DNA of 64,000 nucleotides from Leptospira soteropolitanensis (GTDB lineage: Bacteria; Spirochaetota; Leptospiria; Leptospirales; Leptospiraceae), in contig NZ_JAMQPN010000008.1 in NCBI RefSeq assembly GCF_026151655.1, positions 101,449 to 165,448 of the forward strand, given 5' to 3'. The notes beneath the pieces were generated by a model. It was not told where the DNA came from. It did no database searches and saw only the letters and a program-made list of their open reading frames with translations. Made by a program: the position numbers and the translations under genes. Shown here piece after piece: positions 20,676 to 30,055 of the stretch. How positions within the stretch are numbered: position 1 is the first letter of the stretch; each line of letters opens with the position of its first letter.

Positions 20676-20721
20676 CTCAAATTTGAGTTACAATCAAATG
20701 ACATTCCCTTGAAGGAAATGT
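20676..20721. promoter_or_regulatory. Two palindromes in the divergent pgsB/SpoIIE promoter region
   Basis: A perfect 12-bp palindrome CTCAAATTTGAG lies at 20676-20687. A 10+10 bp inverted repeat with one mismatch (ACATTCCCTT at 20701-20710, AAGGAAATGT at 20712-20721) lies about 20 bp before the pgsB start. Both sit in the 84-bp space between divergent genes. They may bind a dimeric regulator; no protein is assigned. Confidence 0.4.
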
Positions 20722-20740
20722 ATCATCATAAAAATTTCAG

Positions 20741-21937
20741 ATGAAACCAAACGCTTTTCTTTTTTTCCTCATCATCCTCATTTTGCTGCTTTATTATACT
20801 TTTGAATATTTTTTACACAATCAGACTTTAAAAAAATTCAAACATAGAATCCATGTAAATGGAACAAGAGGAAAGTCTAGTGTAACTAGGCTTATACGAG
20901 CAGGACTTTCCGCAACTGGGATGGCAGTTTTCGCAAAAACAACGGGTACAATGGCAAGAATGATTTTTCCCGATGGTTCAGAAGAATCTATCTCTCGATT
21001 TGGAAAACCCTCTATTTTAGAACAAATTAAAATTCTAAAAAAGGCAAAACGTATGGGGGCCGAAATAGTCGTATTAGAATGTATGGCTCTAGAACCACGT
21101 TACCAGTGGGCGAGTGAAGGACAAATTTTGAAATCAGATATAGGAGTCATCACAAACATCAGGGAAGACCATCTGGAAGTGATGGGACCCGAGTTAACCG
21201 ATGTCGCCAAATCTTTGCTATCTGGTTGTCCTGCAAAAGGAACTCTGATCACAGGTCCAACAGAATTTGAATCGTTAATCACTAATGTATGTAAAGATCG
21301 AAAATCCAAACCCATTTTAATCCAAGAAGAATCCATACACACTATTTCCGATGAAGAGATGAGAAAGTTTTCTTATTGGGAACATAAAGAGAATGTTTAT
21401 CTTGCACTTCAGGTCTGCGAAACATTGGGAGTGGATCGAAATATGGCATTAGAAGCTATGTGGAAAGTAAATCCAGATCCCGGAGCCCTTTCTGTATCTC
21501 CTATCCATTTTTTTGGTAAGGAATTCATTTATGTCAATGCAATGGCTGCTAACGATCCAGATAGCACAAAAATGATTTGGTCATCCGCAATAGATAGATA
21601 TCCGCAATACAATAAAAGATATATTTTGTTTCATACGAGAGATGACAGGCCGGAACGAAGCCGTCAACTCACCAAAGAATTCGCAAATTGGGAAGGATAC
21701 GATGCAGTGATATTAATTGGATCTTCTACTTCTCTCGCTTTTAAATACTTAAAGGCTTATTCCAAAAAAGACATTCCTATTTTTGTATGGGAACATTTAA
21801 GTTTAGATGGAATTTTTGAATCTTTACTTTCTATTCTGCCAAAACAATCTATGGTTTTTGGGATTGGCAATATAGTAGGACTTGGAATGGAATTATCATT
21901 ATATTTGAAAAACAGGTCGGAACAAACGAATGAATGA
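20741..21937 (+). CDS. pgsB: Poly-gamma-glutamate synthase, PgsB/CapB subunit
   Basis: 398 aa with one N-terminal transmembrane helix (residues 4-22) and a Mur-ligase-like ATP-binding domain. The P-loop is NGTRGKSSVTRL at about residue 41, and the downstream blocks VVLECMALEPRYQW and GVITNIREDHLEVMG are characteristic of PgsB/CapB. It is the membrane-bound amide ligase that polymerises glutamate. The stop overlaps the pgsC start by 8 bp. Confidence 0.93.
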   Translation: MKPNAFLFFLIILILLLYYTFEYFLHNQTLKKFKHRIHVNGTRGKSSVTRLIRAGLSATGMAVFAKTTGTMARMIFPDGSEESISRFGKPSILEQIKILKKAKRMGAEIVVLECMALEPRYQWASEGQILKSDIGVITNIREDHLEVMGPELTDVAKSLLSGCPAKGTLITGPTEFESLITNVCKDRKSKPILIQEESIHTISDEEMRKFSYWEHKENVYLALQVCETLGVDRNMALEAMWKVNPDPGALSVSPIHFFGKEFIYVNAMAANDPDSTKMIWSSAIDRYPQYNKRYILFHTRDDRPERSRQLTKEFANWEGYDAVILIGSSTSLAFKYLKAYSKKDIPIFVWEHLSLDGIFESLLSILPKQSMVFGIGNIVGLGMELSLYLKNRSEQTNE

Positions 21938-22394
21938 AATTCTACCCCTGTCTATTGGGCTTAGTCTAGTTGTCAGTTTAGTTTTTTCAGAATTGTTCGG
22001 AATACTGGGAACGGGACTTGTCGTACCAGGATACTTAGCCTTATCATTAAATCATCCAAAGAACATAGCTCTCACTTTTTTGATCGCATTACTTTCTTAT
22101 ATTTGTGTCGAAGTTTTATCCAATTTTTTATTAATCTTTGGAAAAAGAAAAATTGTTTTTATTTTGTTATTCGGTTATTTTTTCGGATATTTGCTGAACT
22201 ACCAAATCCTTCCTGATATCGAAATTGGTTATCTTTCAGAAGTAAGAGGAATCGGATTTATCATCCCTGGTCTCATTGCCGTTTGGTATGAAAGACAAGG
22301 TGTTTTAGAAACAACATCAGTTCTCATACTAGCTGCGATATTTGTAAAAATTCTCCTTATTTTTATCTTAGGTACCGAGTTAGAAACTTTATGA
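21930..22394 (+). CDS. pgsC: Poly-gamma-glutamate synthase, PgsC/CapC subunit
   Basis: 154 aa, very hydrophobic, four to five membrane helices, with the conserved GTGLVVPGYLAL and RGIGFIIPGLIA blocks of PgsC/CapC. It partners PgsB in the membrane polymerase. The gene overlaps pgsB and its TGA overlaps the ATG of the next gene (ATGA at 22391-22394), indicating one operon. Confidence 0.92.
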   Translation: MNEILPLSIGLSLVVSLVFSELFGILGTGLVVPGYLALSLNHPKNIALTFLIALLSYICVEVLSNFLLIFGKRKIVFILLFGYFFGYLLNYQILPDIEIGYLSEVRGIGFIIPGLIAVWYERQGVLETTSVLILAAIFVKILLIFILGTELETL

Positions 22395-23524
22395 TGACTA
22401 AAATTTACTGGTCGCCTTGGAAACATAGCCGAATCGCATTATTTCTATTAGCGATTTTAGGGATTCTAGGACTATTGTTAATTGAAACATGCAAAGTAAA
22501 AAAAGAACAATCCTATTTCAAAAAGAAACTTCATGCAGCAAAACTTGCAGAACGTGGATTTCAAATTTTAAAACCAGAACTTCTCAAACATAAAAAACCT
22601 GATTATAAAGAATTAGATCCAACCAATTCTGGATTTATTGGTGAGTTTTTAACACCTGTTACAAGCAATAGCGGTTCTTTGTCAGCAAAACAAACATCCA
22701 TCAATCCAAACTTTGCTGCGGTGATGATCCAATTTCTAAAAAAAGCCAAACTCGAAGAAGGTGACACGGTGGCCGTTGCCGTATCAGGTTCCTTTCCTGC
22801 ACTGAATGTTTGTTTATATGCTGCCCTTGAAACTTTAAAACTCAAACCAATCATCATCTCCAGTGCCTCGGCTTCACAGTTTGGTGCCAACCATCCACAA
22901 ATGCTTTGGCTAGATATGGAAAAGGAACTAACAGAATCCGGAATATTTTCCTTTAAATCAAGTTATGCGTCTCTTGGAGGGATTCAGGATAAAGCAATGG
23001 GTATATCCAAAGAAGGTAAAGACCTTCTTGGCCGCGCATTACAACGAAACCAAGTTAAGTTATTGGACCCTCTACATTTTGATGATTCGATAGAAAAACG
23101 AATGAAATTGTATGAAGAATTATCTGGAGGGAAACCAATCAAGTTATTCGTGAATGTGGGAGGAGGTACAACCATCCTCGGAACCAATCTTGGAAAACAA
23201 GTTTTCAAAAATGGACTGATTACGAACTTACCAGAAGAAGTCCATGTCCCCAATTCTGTCATTAAGTCCTTTTTGGAACGAGAGGTTCCCGTCATCAACT
23301 TCATCCAAATTGAGTCCCTTGCCCGCAAATTTGGTCTACCACAAACGCCTAAAAAACTTCCAAAACCTGGCGAAGGTAGAGTATTTTATTCTGAGGAATA
23401 CAGTCCCCTTCTCTATCTTTCCGTTTTCTTTTTTCTCCTCGTTGGATTGTATGGTGTTACAAGGCTTGGGTGGGGCGAAAATGAAGAAGATCGCCATCTT
23501 CCAAAATCCTTACGAGCTAGGTGA
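22391..23524 (+). CDS. pgsW: Poly-gamma-glutamate system protein (PgsW-like)
   Basis: 377 aa with one N-terminal and one C-terminal transmembrane helix (about 13-30 and 341-357) around a large extracytoplasmic or cytoplasmic domain. It contains GDTVAVAVSGSFPALN, SASASQFGANHPQMLWLDME and NVGGGTTILG blocks as in the family annotated poly-gamma-glutamate system protein. Biochemical role unsettled. It replaces or accompanies PgsA, which is not found within the operon here. Confidence 0.85.
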   Translation: MMTKIYWSPWKHSRIALFLLAILGILGLLLIETCKVKKEQSYFKKKLHAAKLAERGFQILKPELLKHKKPDYKELDPTNSGFIGEFLTPVTSNSGSLSAKQTSINPNFAAVMIQFLKKAKLEEGDTVAVAVSGSFPALNVCLYAALETLKLKPIIISSASASQFGANHPQMLWLDMEKELTESGIFSFKSSYASLGGIQDKAMGISKEGKDLLGRALQRNQVKLLDPLHFDDSIEKRMKLYEELSGGKPIKLFVNVGGGTTILGTNLGKQVFKNGLITNLPEEVHVPNSVIKSFLEREVPVINFIQIESLARKFGLPQTPKKLPKPGEGRVFYSEEYSPLLYLSVFFFLLVGLYGVTRLGWGENEEDRHLPKSLRAR

Positions 23525-23530
23525 GGTGAT

Positions 23531-23719
23531 ATGGCAAAAATCATAGTCCTTTCGATTCTGCTTTTTTTGATTTTACGTTGGGTCAGTCGGATCCTGATTT
23601 TACCGGCAAAAATTGCGGAAGAATTGGGAAATAGACAAAAGGAAGGATATCCAAAACCTTCTGACTGGACAAAACCAAAAGAGAAAGATATCTCTGACCG
23701 AGGAAAAATAATCGATTAA
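23531..23719 (+). CDS. Small single-pass membrane protein of the pgs operon
   Basis: 62 aa with a hydrophobic N-terminal helix (residues 4-22) and a charged proline/lysine-rich tail. A good Shine-Dalgarno (GAGGTGAT) precedes the ATG, and the gene starts 6 bp after pgsW, so it is probably translated and co-transcribed. No recognised family. Its size and place recall the small PgsE/CapE accessory subunit of Bacillus polyglutamate synthases, but no sequence similarity is claimed. Confidence 0.65.
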   Translation: MAKIIVLSILLFLILRWVSRILILPAKIAEELGNRQKEGYPKPSDWTKPKEKDISDRGKIID

Positions 23720-23772
23720 AGTGGTGATTTCCTAACAGGAGAATCCAAAATTCTGTCGAAAATCATAGTAAG

Positions 23773-24315
23773 ATGAGACAGAATTCGATTCATAATCCCC
23801 TCATTCGTTTTTTATCTAAAAATATTTTTCCCCTTCTCCCTATTCTTTTTACTATCACCCTCATCCAATGTGGAGTCCCGAAAGGTGAGTTTGGTTGGAC
23901 CACAACCAAAATGGAAGAGATGGATATTTTAGAAAAACACATTCAAACCATCACCGATTATAAAATGATGAGAGACGATCTTATCTTTTCTCCTACAGAC
24001 ACCATTCATTATGTTTATCAATTTTCGAGAAGTCCTGGTTTGGAAACTGACTTCTACATTTCTCTCAATCGTTATGAACTAGATTTCGTAGAAATTGATA
24101 TCAAGAAAAAAAGAGTAGAGCCAGATTCCCTTGCGATAAGAGATGAATTTTCTCTGTTACGGACTGGTGAATATTTAATTAAAATCGTTCATGAAGGTGA
24201 TACAGTAGATGAAGTGAAGTTTCGCGTTTTACCAGACGAAGGTTATACACAGGAAAATCTGGAACAAGAATTAGCTGGCGACCAGACAGATGAAATTATT
24301 AAATACTCTCGCTGA
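23773..24315 (+). CDS. Putative lipoprotein downstream of the pgs operon
   Basis: 180 aa. The signal peptide ends at LIQC (cysteine about residue 33), giving a lipoprotein. The mature part is beta-rich with a CalX-like or Ig-like feel (SPTDTIHYVYQFSR, LLRTGEYLIKIVHEGDTVDEVKFRVL) but no family is recognised. It lies 53 bp after the small membrane protein and may belong to the operon. Its 3' end overlaps the convergent TPR gene by 17 bp. Confidence 0.7.
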   Translation: MRQNSIHNPLIRFLSKNIFPLLPILFTITLIQCGVPKGEFGWTTTKMEEMDILEKHIQTITDYKMMRDDLIFSPTDTIHYVYQFSRSPGLETDFYISLNRYELDFVEIDIKKKRVEPDSLAIRDEFSLLRTGEYLIKIVHEGDTVDEVKFRVLPDEGYTQENLEQELAGDQTDEIIKYSR

Positions 24316-26383
24316 TCGGAGGTTGTATATTTCCTGTTTCTAAAATTCTTTTTACACGCTCCAATTCTTTTAAAGCAACTCGAATATCCGTTTCGCCTCC
24401 TTTATTAACGATAAGTTCATAAAATTCCTTGGCTTTCACGAAGTCTCTGCTCTCTTCAGCTAATACACCTAGCCGAAACAATATCTTTATCAATGGAATT
24501 TTATTTCTTTTGGTTTCTAATACACGAATGACTGCTTCTTGGTCTTCAATCTTTAAATCTATCAATCGATATTGTGAAAGAATATCATCAAGTGTTGTGA
24601 CCATAAGATCTTTTTTAAGATTTTGTTTTTTCTCAATCAAATCATTGAGTTCTTTTTCAGCAAGGACCATCTTTTCATCTAACCGCTTCCATTGAGAAAA
24701 GGAAATATTTAGCTTATTACGTTCTAATTCATTTCGTTTGTATTTTTTATCTTTTTTGCTCAAATAATAATAGGCGATGGATTCAAGTTCGGTAAGCCCG
24801 GTATCTGTATCTAATGAAGGATTCCAATCCTTACTATTTCTTTCCAACCAGTATTCCAAGAAAGGTGCTCCTCGATCTGGGTCCCCAATCTGCAAATTGA
24901 AAAAAACTCCAATTTCAAAGGATACTCTTGTTTTATCAATGGAATCAGGAGATAAATTAAAAAACTTTTCGTAGTATTGTCCTGCCAATATATTTCTTTT
25001 TAAATCCGCATTGAGAGTGGCTAAACGTAAATTTGATTTTATGATTCTTTCCTGTTCTTCCGCAGTAGGATTTTTCACTTTTAAAAGTTCTGCCAAACCT
25101 TTTTCATAAAAGTCAGAAGCTCTTTCCTTTTTACCATCTTGCCTGTATTGTTCAGCTATATCCGTAAGCACCAAAGGATTTTCATTCCACAACCTGTAAG
25201 CTCGTTCCAGAATTAACTCATATGCAAAAAAATCAGTATTTCTTTTATAATCAAACAACACATAGATCCCTTTTCCGGCAGTGCCCAGTTTGTTGACTAT
25301 TTTTAGACGTTCTTTATTATCATCCTCTAGTTTACGAACCACATTGGCAAAGGCATAAAGGTCGTTTGATTCAATTTGTTTTCGTTTGTTTAGATAAACC
25401 AAATATCGTTGGTTTACGGATTCATCATACCTTTGTTTTGTTATTTTTCGATTTTCATCTGCTAGGCGAACATCCTCTTTCCAAATTTTTGATTGAGGCG
25501 CCAAATCGGTTAAACTTTTTCCTTCTCGAATCCAATTGCTTTCTTTGAGGTGAATTTCATCTTTTGTTTTTTTTAATTTTTGTTCTGCTTGTTTCCATTC
25601 GTTATATAAACGATCATGTTCTTTCGCAGAACTCGCATCATATCCGAGAACGTCTTCTTTTTGCCACTCTCCATTTCGAAATCCTTCTTCTGTCATTTCC
25701 AGTGGGTGGTATCGAAAGGCTGCAAGATAATGTCTTAAGGCAGGTGCATACTTTTCGGATTCAACATACAACCGTGCAAGCCTTATATGCAATTGGTATA
25801 ATAGTGGAGAGTCTCGAACAATATAAGTTTCTGTATTTTTATGTGTGCTCTGCCATAACAAAAGACGAATATCATTCATCTCCGTTCGTGAGTTATATAC
25901 ATTTCCCTTTTCTCGGTCTTCCCAAATTCGTTTTTCTTCTATGAACTGACTGTAATAACGTTTAAGGAGTCCTTCCGCCTCACGGATCTTAGTTTCTAGA
26001 TTTTTAGGTCCTGACTCTACTCCCGCATCCACCGGGTTATCCGCACCTGGGATGACAGGAACTTCCGGCGCATTGGGATCTAATGGTTTTGGCTCTTCCC
26101 TAAGGGCGATTCCAGAATCTTCGTCGATGGGAATTCTTTTTTCAGAATCCAAGGTTTGGATTTCTTCTGTAGAGATCACTTGCAAGGGAGATAAATATAG
26201 TCCAGACAAAGGGTTTCGCCTGTCCTCTTCTCCGGCCCAAACGGCACCGAACCCACCAAAATGGGAAAGCAAAACATAGAAGGACAGGTAAAAAGGTAAG
26301 TAACTCGCGTAAAAAAGGAAATCATTTGCCTTTTTTAAGAATGGATCAAATCCACCAAGTTTCCCAAGAAAGCCAAGTTTCAT
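24299..26383 (-). CDS. Large TPR/coiled-coil envelope protein of unknown function
   Basis: About 694 aa from the ATG at 26381-26383, which has a purine-rich ribosome site (CAGAGAAAA). An in-frame start at 26431 would add 16 residues before the hydrophobic segment (about residues 22-45). The protein has scattered TPR-like helices (HIRLARLYVESEKYAPALRHYLAAF, KEFYELIVNKGG) and long charged coiled coils. It looks like a membrane-anchored or periplasmic scaffold. No catalytic motif seen. Confidence 0.7.
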   Translation of the reverse strand: MKLGFLGKLGGFDPFLKKANDFLFYASYLPFYLSFYVLLSHFGGFGAVWAGEEDRRNPLSGLYLSPLQVISTEEIQTLDSEKRIPIDEDSGIALREEPKPLDPNAPEVPVIPGADNPVDAGVESGPKNLETKIREAEGLLKRYYSQFIEEKRIWEDREKGNVYNSRTEMNDIRLLLWQSTHKNTETYIVRDSPLLYQLHIRLARLYVESEKYAPALRHYLAAFRYHPLEMTEEGFRNGEWQKEDVLGYDASSAKEHDRLYNEWKQAEQKLKKTKDEIHLKESNWIREGKSLTDLAPQSKIWKEDVRLADENRKITKQRYDESVNQRYLVYLNKRKQIESNDLYAFANVVRKLEDDNKERLKIVNKLGTAGKGIYVLFDYKRNTDFFAYELILERAYRLWNENPLVLTDIAEQYRQDGKKERASDFYEKGLAELLKVKNPTAEEQERIIKSNLRLATLNADLKRNILAGQYYEKFFNLSPDSIDKTRVSFEIGVFFNLQIGDPDRGAPFLEYWLERNSKDWNPSLDTDTGLTELESIAYYYLSKKDKKYKRNELERNKLNISFSQWKRLDEKMVLAEKELNDLIEKKQNLKKDLMVTTLDDILSQYRLIDLKIEDQEAVIRVLETKRNKIPLIKILFRLGVLAEESRDFVKAKEFYELIVNKGGETDIRVALKELERVKRILETGNIQPPISESI

Positions 26384-26511
26384 TTTTTCTCTGCCGCTCC
26401 CCCCTGAATTTAAGTATCGGCGAAAAATCAAAATCCAACAAGCAAAAGGGGTTGTATAATGGAATGACTGGCGTTCACTGTAGCCAATCGACCAGAAGAA
26501 CTGGATCTCTT

Positions 26512-27180
26512 ATGTCAAAAAACATTGTCGAACGGTATCTCGTCCTAAAAAACAAATACCGAAATTATGATACCAAATACGCCTTAAAACGTATGCAAGC
26601 GTTCCGACTTGCCACCCAGGAATTGTCGCGCAAAGGATATGAAGTTGCCTTGGAACTCTTGGGATCCATTAATTTTGGCATTGTAGATCCGACCTCTGAC
26701 GTTGACTGCATTTTACTTTTAGAATGCGATTTACATAAAGACCAAAGTTGTTGTCCAACACACTGTACCAATTTATCATTCGTAAAAACAGAAATTTCTA
26801 AATTTGTTTTAAAAAGATTGTCTCCAGAAACATTTAACATTGATTATTTGGATACTATCAATTTAAAATACGTAGAAGAAAAAATCCGAACAGAATCCGT
26901 TCTCGGTGATGAGACTTTATACTGTTTATTATTTTATAGAAACATAGGTAGGCCGGTCAATCGCCCACTTTTTATCCCATTTTGCGACCAACTAGAAGAA
27001 AATCATGACTTTGTGAAAGAAATTATACCTTGGGCAGCCGACGCCTTAGAAGGTTACCTAAACACCAACCAACACAGAATGTCATTCAATAAGTATAACG
27101 AGAGGATACGGGCTCGGGGTTTGAGCCTTCCTGAGGGATTACAACAAGAATTACAAGCTTACATGGAGGGAAAAACTTAA
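26512..27180 (+). CDS. Nucleotidyltransferase-fold protein
   Basis: 222 aa from the ATG at 26512; an in-frame ATG at 26464 is an alternative. Residues 43-63 carry a pol-beta-type nucleotidyltransferase motif (LLGSINFGIVDPTSDVD) with the D-x-D metal site partly visible as DVDC. A cysteine group CCPTHC follows at about residues 80-85 and could bind zinc. Substrate and partner are unknown. It is divergent from the TPR gene. Confidence 0.65.
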   Translation: MSKNIVERYLVLKNKYRNYDTKYALKRMQAFRLATQELSRKGYEVALELLGSINFGIVDPTSDVDCILLLECDLHKDQSCCPTHCTNLSFVKTEISKFVLKRLSPETFNIDYLDTINLKYVEEKIRTESVLGDETLYCLLFYRNIGRPVNRPLFIPFCDQLEENHDFVKEIIPWAADALEGYLNTNQHRMSFNKYNERIRARGLSLPEGLQQELQAYMEGKT

Positions 27181-27240
27181 TCTTAAAAGCACCGCCAATA
27201 TTATTGTTTACCGTTCTCGAAGATTCCTTATTATTTTGCC

Positions 27241-29694
27241 ATGCCGAAGGGAATTTGGACGAACAGAGGTAGGTTATATCCATACTTACTTTCGAACATT
27301 ATTCTTTTTATTTTTGTCACAATTGCATTTTTATTTTATACCGCCAGTGAACGAAACATCGATGAGGCAGAAGAAAATCGTTACCAATCCACACGCATAG
27401 CAAATGAACTTAGGCAATCGTCAGACCAACTTACAAATTTAGTAAGGTTGTATGTCATCCAAAGGGACCCAAAGTATAAACAATATTTCCAAATGATTTT
27501 GGATATCCGCAATGGGGATCGTCCTCGTCCCAAAAATTACGGTTATGCCTATTGGGACTTTGTCATTGCAGACAAACTTCCACCACCATCGGACGAAGGT
27601 GAAAAAATTAGCATTTACGAATTAATGAAAAAAGCTAACTTTCTTGCTTCAGATTTTTTGTTACTTTCAGAATCTAAAAGCAAATCAGATGAGTTAACTA
27701 AAATTGAGTTTAAAGCAATGTCTCTTGTTGAAAGGGATATGAAAAATGGAAACAAAACAGATCCGAATGTTATCAATTTATTATTCGATGAGAATTATCT
27801 TCGCGCAAAAGCGGAGATCATGAAACCTATTAATGATTTATACTATCAATTGAATGATCGTACCACAAAAGCCATACTAGATGCAAAAAGAAAAGTTTTT
27901 GTTTTAAAGACCATCCTCGTCACTGCAGGGATATTTTTTGCATTAAGTCTATTTCTAACACATAGATCACTAAAGACAATCATTGGAGGCAGCGTTGATG
28001 AAGCTTTCCAGAGAATATCCTCATTAGGAGAAGGTAATTTTTCTGGTGCTATCAAACCCTCATTGATTAAAAACTCTATACTACATAGTTTAAACATAAC
28101 ACAAAAAAGATTACAAGAACTGTATGAAGAAGGTGAATCTAGCAAACAAAGGTTAATCGAAAGCGAATCAAAACTCCGAAGCATTTTAGATAATGTTTCT
28201 GCCTGTATTTATTTAAAAGATAACAACGCTCGGTATCTTTTTGCAAACAAGGCAGTTTGCGATCTATTTGGATATCCGCTGGAAGATATTCTCAACGAAA
28301 CGGACGATAAATTCTTAGAAAAAGAAACGGCAAAAAAAATTCTAAGTAACGATAAATCTGTTTTATTAGAAGGGAAAACATTACATGCAGAAGAAGAGAT
28401 AACCAATAGAACGGACGGTAAAACATATTTTTTTCTCACTGTTAAAATTCCATTAAGAAATCAAATGGGTGAAATTTACGCACTTTGCGGAATATCCACA
28501 GATATTGGTTTAACGAAAGAAATTCACAAAGAATTAGAACGCGCAAAGGATTCGGCAGAAATTGCAAACCGTGCTAAGTCAGAATTTTTAGCTTCCATGA
28601 GTCATGAAATTCGAACTCCTTTAAATGGAGTGATCGGACTTACACAAATTCTTTTAAAAACAAACTTAGATCCAGAACAAGAATCCCTCGTACAATCCAT
28701 TGCTTCCGCAGGGAGGTCATTACTTACCATCCTCAATGATATCCTAGACTTTTCGAAAATGGAGTCAGGTAAGCTAAAAATTGAAAAAATGAAATTTGAT
28801 ATTCGTCTTACTGTTACCGAAATTTTTGATTTATTATCCATTGAATCCAAATCAAAATCGATTGAGCTTAAACTGGAGATTGGTCCGAACGTTCCACAAT
28901 TTATTTATTCCGATCCAAGCAGAATCCGACAAATTATTTTCAACTTATTAGGAAATGCTATTAAATTCACTGAAAAAGGTTATGTAATCCTTCGACTCAA
29001 AAAAGTAAATCAATGGATACGTATTGAAGTAGAAGATTCAGGGATCGGTATACCAAATGAAAAAATTCAATTTATCTTTCAAAAGTTTTCACAAGCGGAT
29101 GCATCCACTTCTCGCAAATATGGAGGAACAGGTTTAGGTCTTGCTATATCGGAAAGGTTGGCTTCATTACTTGGAGGAACCATCGGCGTGGAGAGCCAAC
29201 TAAAAAAAGGAAGTTTGTTTTGGTGTCAACTTCCCTATGATAATCCTTCCGACTTAGATAAAGTTTATGAATCAGAATCATTTTTACCTAAGATTGTTGA
29301 ATCAACATTTACAAACCAAAGGTTTTTGATTGTTGAAGACAATATATTAAACCAAAAAGTAATTGGTGGACTCTTAAAAAAACACAATATCAATTTTGAT
29401 GTCGCTGAAAATGGAGAAGTTGCCGTAAATCTTTTCCAACAAAATAAATATAATCTCATTCTTATGGATTGTGAAATGCCCGTTATGGATGGGTTTGAAG
29501 CTACATTAAAAATCAGAGAATTGGAACAAACAAAACCAAATAAAACTATCATCATTGCCGTCACAGCACATGTATTAAACGAACACAAAGAAAAATGTGC
29601 TGCCGTAGGAATGGATGGATTTATAGGAAAGCCGTTTTATATTGAAAATTTACTAAATACCTATAGCGAAATTCTTAAAAAACAACAAACATAA
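27241..29694 (+). CDS. Hybrid sensor histidine kinase/response regulator
   Basis: 817 aa. Transmembrane helices at about 13-35 and 220-240 enclose a mostly helical periplasmic sensor. A PAS domain (about 305-425) follows, then HisKA with H455 in MSHEIRTPLNGVIG, HATPase (NLLGNAIKF, DSGIGIP, GGTGLGL), and a C-terminal receiver with D743 in ILMDCEMPVMDG. It is a phosphorelay-type kinase that needs a separate phosphotransfer partner not encoded nearby. Confidence 0.93.
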   Translation: MPKGIWTNRGRLYPYLLSNIILFIFVTIAFLFYTASERNIDEAEENRYQSTRIANELRQSSDQLTNLVRLYVIQRDPKYKQYFQMILDIRNGDRPRPKNYGYAYWDFVIADKLPPPSDEGEKISIYELMKKANFLASDFLLLSESKSKSDELTKIEFKAMSLVERDMKNGNKTDPNVINLLFDENYLRAKAEIMKPINDLYYQLNDRTTKAILDAKRKVFVLKTILVTAGIFFALSLFLTHRSLKTIIGGSVDEAFQRISSLGEGNFSGAIKPSLIKNSILHSLNITQKRLQELYEEGESSKQRLIESESKLRSILDNVSACIYLKDNNARYLFANKAVCDLFGYPLEDILNETDDKFLEKETAKKILSNDKSVLLEGKTLHAEEEITNRTDGKTYFFLTVKIPLRNQMGEIYALCGISTDIGLTKEIHKELERAKDSAEIANRAKSEFLASMSHEIRTPLNGVIGLTQILLKTNLDPEQESLVQSIASAGRSLLTILNDILDFSKMESGKLKIEKMKFDIRLTVTEIFDLLSIESKSKSIELKLEIGPNVPQFIYSDPSRIRQIIFNLLGNAIKFTEKGYVILRLKKVNQWIRIEVEDSGIGIPNEKIQFIFQKFSQADASTSRKYGGTGLGLAISERLASLLGGTIGVESQLKKGSLFWCQLPYDNPSDLDKVYESESFLPKIVESTFTNQRFLIVEDNILNQKVIGGLLKKHNINFDVAENGEVAVNLFQQNKYNLILMDCEMPVMDGFEATLKIRELEQTKPNKTIIIAVTAHVLNEHKEKCAAVGMDGFIGKPFYIENLLNTYSEILKKQQT

Positions 29695-29725
29695 TCCTAT
29701 TTTATCATTCAAAACTTCAGATAAT

Positions 29726-30055
29726 CTAATCTTTCTTAAATCGATTTGTCACGTGATCTAAGTTTCCATCTCCATAACAATTGGTTATTTCTGCAATGAT
29801 CACTTGGTAACCTTCATACCATTTTGAATAGTGAGACTTTGCTTTTTTATGATCAGAAAATGTTTTTAAAGCATCCAAACCTTTCTGCGTTTGAAAATAA
29901 TATACTACCGCCATCGTTCCCTTTTCCTGGTCCGACCATTGGTCTTTTCCTAAATATTCAGAATGATTTTCCACAAAGGATTCTATGGAACTATCTAATG
30001 TTTGAAATTCTTCATCTGAAGTTTTTTGCTTAAAAATAAATGTCGCAGAAATCAC
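29726..30055 (-). CDS. Small ABM-like (dimeric alpha-beta barrel) protein
   Basis: 109 aa. The pattern of beta strand, helix, paired strands ([30 protein letters not shown]) resembles antibiotic-biosynthesis-monooxygenase/dabb-fold proteins, but no diagnostic residue is visible. The GTG start overlaps the TGA of the chemotaxis receptor gene (GTGA at 30052-30055), so it is translationally coupled to it. Function unknown. Confidence 0.6.
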   Translation of the reverse strand: MISATFIFKQKTSDEEFQTLDSSIESFVENHSEYLGKDQWSDQEKGTMAVVYYFQTQKGLDALKTFSDHKKAKSHYSKWYEGYQVIIAEITNCYGDGNLDHVTNRFKKD

